Source: an uncultured Clostridia bacterium
GTDB taxonomy: Bacteria; Bacillota; Clostridia; Christensenellales; CAG-138
DNA: 21,480 nucleotides
Direction of reading: 5' to 3'
Assembly (NCBI GenBank): GCA_937915925.1
Contig: CALGGM010000228.1
Span: 1 to 21,480 of the forward strand
Made by a program: the position numbers and the translations under genes. Positions 7,743-15,034 of this stretch are shown one piece after another. The notes under the pieces were generated by a model. It did no database searches, was not told the DNA's origin, and was given only the letters and a program-made list of their open reading frames with translations. The first letter of the stretch is position 1, and every line of letters begins with the position of its first letter.

Positions 7743-8459
7743 ATGAAGAAACACATCATTATCCTTGCGATCCTTGCAATCGCAATTCTCATATTGCCGT
7801 TCCTGCTCGGAGACAGGATCTCGCTGCTTGCAGAACAGGCAATCGAAACCGCAGCACCGACCGCAACACCGGAGCCGACAATCGAAACCGAGATCATTGA
7901 GATCGTGATTCCGACGCCGAACAATTCAGTTGCGCCTGAACCATCTGCAACTCCCGGATCCGGCGATTGGCCCGAATTTCCCATATTCGATGAACCTGTA
8001 ATCGAAACATCTGCACCGCACTCGCCATGCGCACCGACCGCTGTACCGCAAGTTTCTGTTCCACACGGTGCGGCATTTGTCCTGACAATTCATGGAAAGA
8101 ACATCACAATCGCGCCATCTGTCGATGAAGCAACGCTTGAAAAGACCCCCGGTTGGCTGAACACATCGGCCTCACCGGGTGAAGAAGGCGTCTGTGTAGT
8201 CTATGGTCACCGCAACCGTAACCATTTGCAGATTCTGAAGGACGTGACCTATGGTGAGAAAATCACCGTCACCATACCGAACGGAACCGTCTATACCTAT
8301 GTGATCGAATCAATGGAGATCCTCGAAAGCAACGAAGATCTCCGAATTCCAACCATTGAAGGAAAGCACTTTATGCTCACAACTTGCTATCCATTCTACT
8401 ACACCGGTCACGCGCCGAAGAAATATGTTGTCACCTGTGCTCTGAAATCGTCCAATTAA
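7743..8459 (+). CDS. Sortase family transpeptidase, membrane anchored
   Basis: Sortases attach surface proteins to the wall or to pili by cutting a sorting signal. The 238-residue product has an N-terminal membrane anchor (about 4-22), a Pro/Thr-rich linker (about 34-105) and a C-terminal sortase barrel. The catalytic histidine is in VYGHRN (H156) and the cysteine in LTTCYPF (C215), in the context TCYPFYYTGHAP typical of class B/D-type sortases. At the usual catalytic arginine position (A-P-x-R-Y) this protein reads APKKYVV, a lysine (K226/K227). The ribosome binding site is AAAGGG. It follows the NlpC/P60 gene by 15 bases and is the last gene before the terminator. Its substrate is not visible in the window. 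Confidence 0.9.
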   Translation: MKKHIIILAILAIAILILPFLLGDRISLLAEQAIETAAPTATPEPTIETEIIEIVIPTPNNSVAPEPSATPGSGDWPEFPIFDEPVIETSAPHSPCAPTAVPQVSVPHGAAFVLTIHGKNITIAPSVDEATLEKTPGWLNTSASPGEEGVCVVYGHRNRNHLQILKDVTYGEKITVTIPNGTVYTYVIESMEILESNEDLRIPTIEGKHFMLTTCYPFYYTGHAPKKYVVTCALKSSN

Positions 8460-8463
8460 AAAT

Positions 8464-8501
8464 TCGCCCTCAAGCTATTATGCTTGGGGGCGATTGTTTT
8501 T
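8464..8501. terminator. Bidirectional intrinsic terminator between the transfer operon and the cargo region
   Basis: CGCCCTCAAGC (8465-8475) pairs with GCTTGGGGGCG (8482-8492), 11 bp with one G-T wobble and a six-base loop. On the plus strand a T-rich tract (8497-8501) follows; on the minus strand the complement of the AAAAATT at 8458-8464 gives a T-run. It therefore suits both the plus-strand transfer operon and the minus-strand gene ending at 8522. Confidence 0.88.
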
Positions 8502-8521
8502 GCTAATCAAGATCATTTATT

Positions 8522-9634
8522 CTAATACTCCAATTCTTTGCATGCATTCCAGTATTCTTCTGTCGTCATTATACAAATAGAGCCGTCATTTTTAACTTGA
8601 ACATAATAATCTGTTGCATTCTCATAAAAAGCCTTTTTAAGTAACAGTGTTGACCGTATCGAATAACCATCTTTATCATGTACCTGAACTTCAATCTCAT
8701 AATCATCGTGTATATATACCAAGTATGGAAAACGTCCATCACTGTTTGTTTTATAACTATACCAGATGTCAGATCCAAAATAATCTTCATTTGTCCAACG
8801 AACTGAAATATCTGTCCATGCGAGGAAGTTTTTCAAATCGTCATTGACAAGAATGATCGTGGAAGCCATCTCAAAAACATCATTATTCTTTGTCAGGTTT
8901 AGCAACATCGGTTCATCTAGCGGCAAAAAAGCTTTATCGTACCAAGATAAATCAATATAAAACTCGGCATCCTTATATCCATCCGCATGAACCACAAGTT
9001 TATATTCTACAGAGGATGGTATATCGCGAAAAATTATCATTCCGCCGTCAAGTTCATAATTCATATAGCACACTTTATATTCTTCGTTTGCAAGATAAAG
9101 CTCCCTGATATTAATATTGTCTATTTTTGTACCAAAGCAACCTTGAACATCTAAATTGTCTGAGAGCAGCTCAATTTCAGATCTGTAAAACTGTCCAATA
9201 AAGTCTCTTCTTCCCGTTCCAACACTATCCTCAAATTCTTTTATTGCTGTATTTGAAGACCTATAATCTCCAGTTGTAAGGTCTATCTTTGTTCCTTTTG
9301 GTATAATCGTTCCCATAGGAATACTCTGTTCTATAACAACCGCTCCTTTTCCACTGATACTTCCTACTTCAAGATTTGCATTTTCAATTCTGATTCTTGA
9401 AATTTCCAATGTGTCCTCACATAAGTTTGGAACTTGCGCCAAATTATCCGACCAAACAAGAAGTCCAGAAAACAGGAATGTTATAATAGCTACTATAGTA
9501 AGCGCAATGTTCTTTTTCGTTCTTTCCTGTTTATTGCTTGTTAATGCTACAATAGCAATAATAGCTTCAGCTAAACATAAAATACATAATCCTAACCTGA
9601 TAAAACTGTTATTTTTATATAGAATTTCTAACAT
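8522..9634 (-). CDS. Two-helix membrane protein with PASTA domain and carboxypeptidase-regulatory-like repeats
   Basis: The 370-residue product has an ideal ribosome binding site (AGGAGG five bases before ATG). Two membrane helices lie at about 11-31 and 42-61. Then comes a PASTA-like domain at about 67-122, with the diagnostic VPNL start, the V-x-x-Q-S-x-P-x-G core and the end IPKGTKIDLTTG. PASTA domains are best known as muropeptide-binding modules on Firmicutes Ser/Thr kinases and penicillin-binding proteins; no kinase or transpeptidase domain is present here. The rest looks beta-rich, with segments resembling carboxypeptidase-regulatory-like folds (about 205-235 YKLVVHADGYKDAEF and about 300-335 TNSDGRFPYLVYIHDDYEI). 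It is the last gene of the minus-strand set, 102 bases after the nuclease gene. A role as envelope sensor or anchor is inference. Confidence 0.8.
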   Translation of the reverse strand: MLEILYKNNSFIRLGLCILCLAEAIIAIVALTSNKQERTKKNIALTIVAIITFLFSGLLVWSDNLAQVPNLCEDTLEISRIRIENANLEVGSISGKGAVVIEQSIPMGTIIPKGTKIDLTTGDYRSSNTAIKEFEDSVGTGRRDFIGQFYRSEIELLSDNLDVQGCFGTKIDNINIRELYLANEEYKVCYMNYELDGGMIIFRDIPSSVEYKLVVHADGYKDAEFYIDLSWYDKAFLPLDEPMLLNLTKNNDVFEMASTIILVNDDLKNFLAWTDISVRWTNEDYFGSDIWYSYKTNSDGRFPYLVYIHDDYEIEVQVHDKDGYSIRSTLLLKKAFYENATDYYVQVKNDGSICIMTTEEYWNACKELEY

Positions 9635-9736
9635 TTTTCCTCCTAATTACATTGACCATATCAGGGGAGTAACACAAAGTTTTTACTTAATCCATTTAGT
9701 CAGAATAACTATTATGATTGTCTATAATTGGATTAC

Positions 9737-11587
9737 CTAAATGGGCAATATTTTATCGATTTTTCTTATCGAATAATAATCAAAAGAGAACACATGCCAC
9801 TTTTGTGATTTGCAAAGATCAGAATCCCTGTTCAACACCATTTCATCATCTTGCCCAATTTTGATATTGACTATTATTCCGCCATCTGTTTTCTCTCCGC
9901 TATAATTATTGACATAGACATTATACTTTAGTGTTGAATCAATCATAGCTTTTATCGTTTCGCAACCATATCCATTTTGATCGTCTTTATCCAAATAAGC
10001 ATATGGGAACTGATCTATCGATCCTCTATTATAATAATTTACCGTAGTAATTGTGCCATTAGGATCTAAGATTTCTAACAATAAATCTAAATCAGCCGGT
10101 GATTCAGACCATGAAAGTACAATAGAACATTCTTTCAATAAACTGTTTCTGATCGCGCTCTTAAATGATTCACACCCTTCCCCACTTGGAGACATTACAT
10201 CCAAGTATTTAACTCGTTTATTTATCTCTGATGGAAGTTCTGAACGAAACGTTTGCGGAATAGCTGTATAATTGACAAGGATAATATCAGCATTTGGCCG
10301 CCCCCCAGCATAATCGATTACCGCTTCAGTAAAGTTTCTTTTGTTTGCTTTTGTATACTGTTTGCATTCAACCGCCAGAAGTGTGTTTGTGTTGATCGAC
10401 GGATCTCCAATGCACAACGAGTAATCTGGCTGTATATGGCTTTTTCTTTTCTTGCTGATTGGCTTTAAATAATCAGTGCGCAACTCTGCTATTAGCGCAA
10501 GATCGAGCGATAAATACTTTAAATGCGCGATTACTGATCCGCCAAATGAAAACGATAAAACTCCATCTTCAACATTGTAATAGACAGCCCACTTGTTAGA
10601 TGCGGAAATAATCTGTGTTGCTACCCATGCAGAATACAATGCATGCCTTTTCTTCCATATTGGAAGATTCAACATATCAAGAAATCGACTAACTTTAGCG
10701 TCATGATTAACCGCAAAATCAGACAAGCTTTCATTGAATTTAGAGAGCGAATTTCTTATTAATTCAATTTCTTCATAGCAATTACGCGCATCTAGTTTCT
10801 TAATCTTAGTTGTCAGATAACAAATTGAAACGACGAATTGTCGAACCCAACAGTCAACTTCTGCGTGATAGAACGCTACGTTGCCCGTTTCTGCCTTTCT
10901 TTTCAAGCATTCGTACCGCCTTTGATTAGAACAATAACACGCTCGATAGAGTCTAATCGCACTTTTAGGTAATTGCCATATTTTTGCAATAATCTCATCA
11001 ATCCTTTTCACTCCACATTGAGGAGGAGCGGGAGAAAAATCCGGCCAGTTTTGCCGAGTATCTTCATATTTCTGAAGCCATTCATCAATATCAGCAGGGA
11101 GAGGAGTATTATAACGTTGAAATGGATCGTCATCGCCAAGTATCCTTTCTACTGGGGAGACAAAAGCAACCCATGGATTACTCGTTTCAAGACAAAACTC
11201 CTGTTGAATAGTCTCCTGTACTGCCTTATAGTACATACGGAAGTGGTTAAGATCTAGATTAAACCGATCTTTAGCTTCTTCAAAATCAAACTGTATTTGA
11301 AGATTATTGTCGGTATATTGCGCGCCAGCTGCTTCAAACATTGAAAGCAGATTGTTCATCATGACAGAAAATGGCTGCATCAGTTTTAAAAGTACTGCCA
11401 GTAATTGCTCTGACGTAATTTTTTCTATTGCTAACTGCCCGCGAATATCACATTCTTGGCTAAAACCAAGTTCTTCTTTTATTTCAGTGAGCATTGCTTT
11501 ATCATATTCATTGTTCTTGAAATCTGCGGTCTGTTCGAATTCTATCCACAATTCTATAGTATCTTTAATAGTCTCAGTTTTCTTCAT
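9737..11587 (-). CDS. PD-(D/E)XK nuclease-like protein with C-terminal YfaP/DUF2135-like beta domain
   Basis: I do not recognise this 616-residue protein as a named family. The N-terminal part (about 1-300) is alpha-helical by composition, with no motif I can name. Residues about 310-440 look like a restriction-endonuclease fold: a conserved-looking KKRHALYSAWV helix, then IQPDYSL (D388) and, 19 residues on, LLAVECKQY (E407, K409), the D...ExK pattern. Residues about 487-577 resemble YfaP/DUF2135 beta-sandwich domains: LSWSESPADLDL followed by YLDKDDQNGYGCETI. The ribosome binding site is GAGGGAG. It lies 84 bases after the DUF4365 gene and 102 before the PASTA gene. A DNA- or RNA-cutting effector is the most natural reading; a non-catalytic role is possible. 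Confidence 0.78.
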   Translation of the reverse strand: MKKTETIKDTIELWIEFEQTADFKNNEYDKAMLTEIKEELGFSQECDIRGQLAIEKITSEQLLAVLLKLMQPFSVMMNNLLSMFEAAGAQYTDNNLQIQFDFEEAKDRFNLDLNHFRMYYKAVQETIQQEFCLETSNPWVAFVSPVERILGDDDPFQRYNTPLPADIDEWLQKYEDTRQNWPDFSPAPPQCGVKRIDEIIAKIWQLPKSAIRLYRACYCSNQRRYECLKRKAETGNVAFYHAEVDCWVRQFVVSICYLTTKIKKLDARNCYEEIELIRNSLSKFNESLSDFAVNHDAKVSRFLDMLNLPIWKKRHALYSAWVATQIISASNKWAVYYNVEDGVLSFSFGGSVIAHLKYLSLDLALIAELRTDYLKPISKKRKSHIQPDYSLCIGDPSINTNTLLAVECKQYTKANKRNFTEAVIDYAGGRPNADIILVNYTAIPQTFRSELPSEINKRVKYLDVMSPSGEGCESFKSAIRNSLLKECSIVLSWSESPADLDLLLEILDPNGTITTVNYYNRGSIDQFPYAYLDKDDQNGYGCETIKAMIDSTLKYNVYVNNYSGEKTDGGIIVNIKIGQDDEMVLNRDSDLCKSQKWHVFSFDYYSIRKIDKILPI

Positions 11588-11671
11588 GTGTTATTCTCCC
11601 TCTTGATTTTTAATACTTCATATCTATTACAATGGTTGTTTTCCGCCGTCGAAAATTATTCCTATAGCTAA

Positions 11672-12649
11672 CTAATATAATACGTTCCCGAGAGCTGTAG
11701 GCAAGAATGCTTCTTTGTAAATATCTTCAAAGAGATTTCCCAATTCTGATAAGTCCTTCCAGAGACAGTGCAATCCTTGTACTCTTTGGGCTTCTCGCCA
11801 AGACACTTCTTCGTTGTAATCACAGTAAGTAGCCTCCCAAATCTCTGCATCCACATCTTCTCCGCGTTCTTGCATTTCTTTTATGATTCCATCCCCTTGC
11901 TTTGTAATGCCGTGCTCAAGATAATAATTGATTTCTGAATCAAGCTGTTTCATGTGCGGAATAAACAAAGGTTCTTCCCACACGTCAAATCGCCTAATAA
12001 TACGTATAAAGTGCTCAATGTATTTTGAAATGTCATATTGGCTAACATACTCAAGTTCACTATTCTGATAATGTATTTTATTAAACAACGCATAAAATCT
12101 TGGCCTTTTTGCGTACCATTCTAGTATGCCCAACTTGCTTTCATTTATAGTGTTTTCAGTCGGAATATAAACGATCTTAGTCTTTTGTAGAGTATAGTCT
12201 TGCTCATTTACAAGTATTTTTTCAATATAATCCGAAAGGCATACAAAGAATACCTCTTTGGTTTTTATTTCAATGAGACATAATAACACTGGCACACCAC
12301 TTCCCATGCGCTCAACAGTAGAAAGAAAATCTGTATCAAGTTTATACTTAATGACCTCCATTTTAAACTTCTTATCTTCTACTGGGCGCGATGGTTTTTC
12401 CACACTTGAGCGATTTGGTATGCTTTTTATGTATCGTTCAAACTCATAACTAGCCTTAACTTGAATAAAGAGGTGAGCCCCCTTTGTTACGCATTTTTCG
12501 CCGCTTGTAAAAAGCTCTACAGCTAAATCTATTCCATAGTCAGGACGATACTCACGTACAACCCATTCAGCAGGAAGGTGTTGCTTTAAAATATTAACCC
12601 CTGCTTCTCCAATGATATGTGACTCTGTTCGTTTTTTCCCGATTAACAT
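11672..12649 (-). CDS. DUF4365 domain protein, PD-(D/E)XK nuclease-like
   Basis: The N-terminal third carries the DUF4365 signature: HIIGEAG (E15), PDYGIDLAVE (D37, D41, E45) and LFIQVKASYEF (Q63, K65), the D-x-GID...QVK arrangement of the PD-(D/E)XK superfamily. It continues with the family's vPVLLCLIEIKTKEVFFVCL segment (residues 119-138). The C-terminal half (about 160-325) is helical and unassigned. DUF4365 proteins occur alone or in defence neighbourhoods, often as putative nucleases. The ribosome binding site GGAGG lies eight bases upstream of the ATG. It sits second in the minus-strand set between the coiled-coil membrane protein and the larger nuclease-like protein, so it may act with them. 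Activity is inferred from motif conservation only. Confidence 0.85.
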   Translation of the reverse strand: MLIGKKRTESHIIGEAGVNILKQHLPAEWVVREYRPDYGIDLAVELFTSGEKCVTKGAHLFIQVKASYEFERYIKSIPNRSSVEKPSRPVEDKKFKMEVIKYKLDTDFLSTVERMGSGVPVLLCLIEIKTKEVFFVCLSDYIEKILVNEQDYTLQKTKIVYIPTENTINESKLGILEWYAKRPRFYALFNKIHYQNSELEYVSQYDISKYIEHFIRIIRRFDVWEEPLFIPHMKQLDSEINYYLEHGITKQGDGIIKEMQERGEDVDAEIWEATYCDYNEEVSWREAQRVQGLHCLWKDLSELGNLFEDIYKEAFLPTALGNVLY

Positions 12650-12715
12650 ATACGACCTCCAAACCTATAAAGAATCAATACTATGCTAGTAGTCTTCTAC
12701 ATGTTAACTAGATTA

Positions 12716-13099
12716 CTAATGAGGCTTTTTGAAATTCAAAAAGAGTGATAGAATAGTCATTGCTACTCCAGCAGCAAGAACAAAGAAAAAAGGCTTTGGA
12801 TTATCTGTAAATAATCCGCTAGCTCCAAGAGAGGTAATAATCTGAGCAAGGGAAAGTATAATAACCGAATCTTTCCTCTCCAGGTTTTTCTTATCTAACA
12901 TATGGATTTCTTTTTCTTGCTCAGTTATTTTAATTCTTGCTTTTTCCAATGCTTCGGAGCTTGCTTTCATTGCATTCATAAGCATGCTAAACGCTTCTTC
13001 ATTGTCCTTAATTTTACTAAAATCCGTTTGGGGGATTTCGTTCCCGTTTATGCCTAAATTGGGCAGCGTCGTGGTGATTGACATATCGTGTTTGTTCAT
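12716..13099 (-). CDS. Small coiled-coil protein with two C-terminal membrane helices
   Basis: This 127-residue protein has a polar N-terminus (1-35), a probable coiled coil (about 42-75, rich in A/E/K with hydrophobic spacing) and two hydrophobic helices at about 78-97 and 103-122, ending in a basic FKKPH tail. AGGAG lies six bases upstream of ATG. It is the first gene of the minus-strand set and its upstream region faces kwaA. No family recognised. Its shape (cytoplasmic coiled coil plus membrane hairpin) resembles the small membrane subunits of several abortive-infection systems, but that is a structural analogy, not a homology claim. Confidence 0.7.
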   Translation of the reverse strand: MNKHDMSITTTLPNLGINGNEIPQTDFSKIKDNEEAFSMLMNAMKASSEALEKARIKITEQEKEIHMLDKKNLERKDSVIILSLAQIITSLGASGLFTDNPKPFFFVLAAGVAMTILSLFLNFKKPH

Positions 13100-13301
13100 T
13101 CTTTCTCCTCGAATTATTTGCTCCTATGATTCATGGTCGAAAACACAATTCCCTATTGCTTTTCATTATTATTAACACTTCAAAGACACTTTATATCCAT
13201 TGTAAATCTTTATTATAATAATATATTATTTTCTCAGAGGATAATCCTCAGCTGTATGGTGTTTATATTATATGTAATTAATCGACAACAAGGAGGTTTT
13301 T
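13100..13301. promoter_or_regulatory. AT-rich divergent intergenic region between the nuclease-like set and kwaAB
   Basis: These 202 bases separate two divergent units and must hold both promoters. For kwaA, TTGTAA (13200-13205) and TATATT (13222-13227) are 16 bases apart; further TATAAT-like matches occur nearby, so the exact promoter is uncertain. A perfect palindrome, GAGGAT-A-ATCCTC (13237-13249), lies just downstream and could be an operator or a small hairpin. I see no convincing minus-strand promoter. Short ORFs here have no ribosome binding site. Confidence 0.5.
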
Positions 13302-13913
13302 ATGGGGCACTCAAGAAAAGGGAATACACTGTATAAACTACGGTTTTATTTTATTTCCTTATGGCTATTATTCCTTTTGATTTTCTTTATAACTATTGAT
13401 ATTCCTATTTCTTTTAGTAAAGAAGCAACATTCATTGGATTCAAAGAGCTTATCAAAAGAAATTGGTTGGCTGTTGTCTCTCTTTTGCTATTAGTTATTG
13501 GATTATTGATGTGTAAAAGACTAGATTACGAATGGAGAGGAGCAGTTCATGCCTCCTATAAGATTGAAAACATAGATAATCAAAATTATGAATATCTAAC
13601 CTTTCTAACTACTTACATTATTCCATTGATTAGCTTTAGTTTATCAGAAGTACGCTTTGTTATTGTTTTAGCAATTCTGCTGATTGTTATTGCCTGCATA
13701 TTTGTAAAAATGGATTTGTATTATGGGAATCCCACTCTGGCTCTAATGGGATATCGGTTATATAGAGTGACTATTTCAAACCACCCTGAGTTAAGAGAGA
13801 TCATCCTGATAACAAGGGACAGATTATATGCGGGGGATTCGATTGCATGGCGTTCTCTTGATCAACATGTTTGGATGGCAAAAAAAGTAGGAAAGGAACA
13901 AACACATGAATAA
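13302..13913 (+). CDS. kwaA: Kiwa anti-phage system membrane protein KwaA
   Basis: KwaA is the membrane partner of the two-gene Kiwa defence system. The 203-residue product has four membrane helices (about 13-35, 54-71, 97-114, 118-135), the normal number, and the family-like stretches YLTFLTTYIIPLISF (residues 98-112) and YYGNPTLALMGYRLY (140-154). AAGGAGG lies five bases before ATG. The stop overlaps kwaB by eight bases, so the pair is translationally coupled. The pairing with a clear DUF4868 gene makes the assignment solid even though KwaA sequences diverge a lot. In the Kiwa model KwaA senses infection at the membrane and holds KwaB. Confidence 0.85.
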   Translation: MGHSRKGNTLYKLRFYFISLWLLFLLIFFITIDIPISFSKEATFIGFKELIKRNWLAVVSLLLLVIGLLMCKRLDYEWRGAVHASYKIENIDNQNYEYLTFLTTYIIPLISFSLSEVRFVIVLAILLIVIACIFVKMDLYYGNPTLALMGYRLYRVTISNHPELREIILITRDRLYAGDSIAWRSLDQHVWMAKKVGKEQTHE

Positions 13914-14877
13914 GAATATTGAAACAATCAAAGAAGAATTATCAGAGATCATTTCAGATAATCCGGTTCTTGAGCTTCTGCTAGTTATGAAAGAGGAGGG
14001 ACAATACTATCTGAAACTCGCAGATTTAGACAGTCAATTGACTGCTTCTGAATTGGAGGACTTATACGAAAAAGCCCTTATTCAAACAATTGTAACTAAC
14101 GATTATCTTGAAATTCGTCCTCTTTCTACTGCAGATGAACAGGTCAATACGTTATACTTATATGATTATAAAGAGCTACCGGATGAAATGGAATTGTTTG
14201 CACAATTTGATATTAACCAAATCAATTCAATTGAAAGGTTTAACTTCAAAACAGATAGCTTAACAAATCTTTTTGGTTTCTTGGTGTACATCGGGTCAAT
14301 GGACAAAGGCGTATTATTGTATAAAAAGCATTACCCTGTGGCATTGATTAAGAGGGATAGTTTCCTGCTGGGTATAAAGAAAGATGCCGAACGATTTGTA
14401 AAGATTGATGGCGGGGATATTCTGCGAGTAAATGCAGATTTTCAAATGATACGGCTTGGCAACAATATATTTATTATTGATCTTAAAGCTCTAGAACGCA
14501 GTTTTGGTTTTACGCAGTTAATCGCAGGAGCTGCAGCGGAATCAATTAAGGAGATAGAGAAAAAAGGACTAATTGAGGACACAGAAGTATTATATGATTT
14601 ATTGGATGATGTATCTTTTTGTAGAAAGCTCTCAAAAGTTACAAAGAGCTCTCCAGTTTTCAAACTGGGAATTCCAAGGAATACTATCATTGATTTTTCA
14701 AAGAACAATATAGCACTACATGACAAATTCAAGTATAGCGATGATGGTCAAACGATACGTTTAGATACAAAGAAATCTAAAATTGCTTTTCTTAAATTGC
14801 TGAACGACGAATTCCTTGTGTCAGAATTAACGAAACAATACTATGAGGCATCTGCAAAAGATGTCATTGAAGCATAG
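13906..14877 (+). CDS. kwaB: Kiwa anti-phage system effector KwaB (DUF4868)
   Basis: KwaB proteins carry DUF4868 and act as the DNA-binding cytoplasmic effector of Kiwa. At 323 residues this has the usual length. The DUF4868 core is visible in FGFLVYIG with GVLLYKKHYPV (residues 123-145), then the NADFQMIRLGNNIFIIDLKALERSFGF segment (176-202, written here in part as FQMIRLGNNIFII and LERSFGF) and the closing FCRKLSKVTKS (238-248). The start ATG 13906 lies inside the end of kwaA with AAAGGA upstream. No frameshift or stop interrupts it, so the pair looks intact. It is the last gene of the AT-rich cargo region. Confidence 0.9.
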   Translation: MNKNIETIKEELSEIISDNPVLELLLVMKEEGQYYLKLADLDSQLTASELEDLYEKALIQTIVTNDYLEIRPLSTADEQVNTLYLYDYKELPDEMELFAQFDINQINSIERFNFKTDSLTNLFGFLVYIGSMDKGVLLYKKHYPVALIKRDSFLLGIKKDAERFVKIDGGDILRVNADFQMIRLGNNIFIIDLKALERSFGFTQLIAGAAAESIKEIEKKGLIEDTEVLYDLLDDVSFCRKLSKVTKSSPVFKLGIPRNTIIDFSKNNIALHDKFKYSDDGQTIRLDTKKSKIAFLKLLNDEFLVSELTKQYYEASAKDVIEA

Positions 14878-15034
14878 ATCAGTAGAACACTGGAGAGTTA
14901 ATGTGCCGAATTCACAGAGTACATTTTCAAAGCTAACTGTGAAATTGAATAATAAAAAGCGGATAAATGCTGATGTATCTTCTGCAGGGATTATCAAATG
15001 ATTTGATGCCGTTGATGTACACAAATTATCCTCA
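14878..15034. other. Gap between kwaB and the sigma-factor promoter
   Basis: No gene is supported here. TTCACAG (14911-14917) is repeated inverted as CTGTGAA (14937-14943), a weak hairpin without a T-run. One plus-strand frame reads 34 codons without a start (about 14884-14998) and, after a TGA, continues open to about 15120; it may be decayed coding sequence or chance. The AT-rich composition of the cargo ends about here. Confidence 0.4.
14993..15007. promoter_or_regulatory. Perfect palindrome upstream of the sigma-factor promoter
   Basis: ATCAAAT (14993-14999), one central G, then ATTTGAT (15001-15007). It lies 27 bases before the predicted -35 box of the sigma-factor gene, a normal place for an operator. 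No regulator that would bind it can be named. Confidence 0.4.

Noticed and set aside
9635..9736. Separate promoter for the PASTA gene
   Set aside because: The 102-base gap holds a 7-bp inverted repeat (TAATCCA/TGGATTA on the minus strand) but no convincing -35/-10 pair, so independent transcription is not claimed.
10973..11671. Plus-strand ORFs of 71-99 codons opposite the nuclease-like gene
   Set aside because: Chance frames opposite a well-supported minus-strand gene; the hydrophobic content comes from AT-rich complement codons.
13133..13336. 67-codon plus-strand ORF before kwaA
   Set aside because: It overlaps the kwaA start in another frame, has no ribosome binding site and is mostly AT-rich intergenic sequence.
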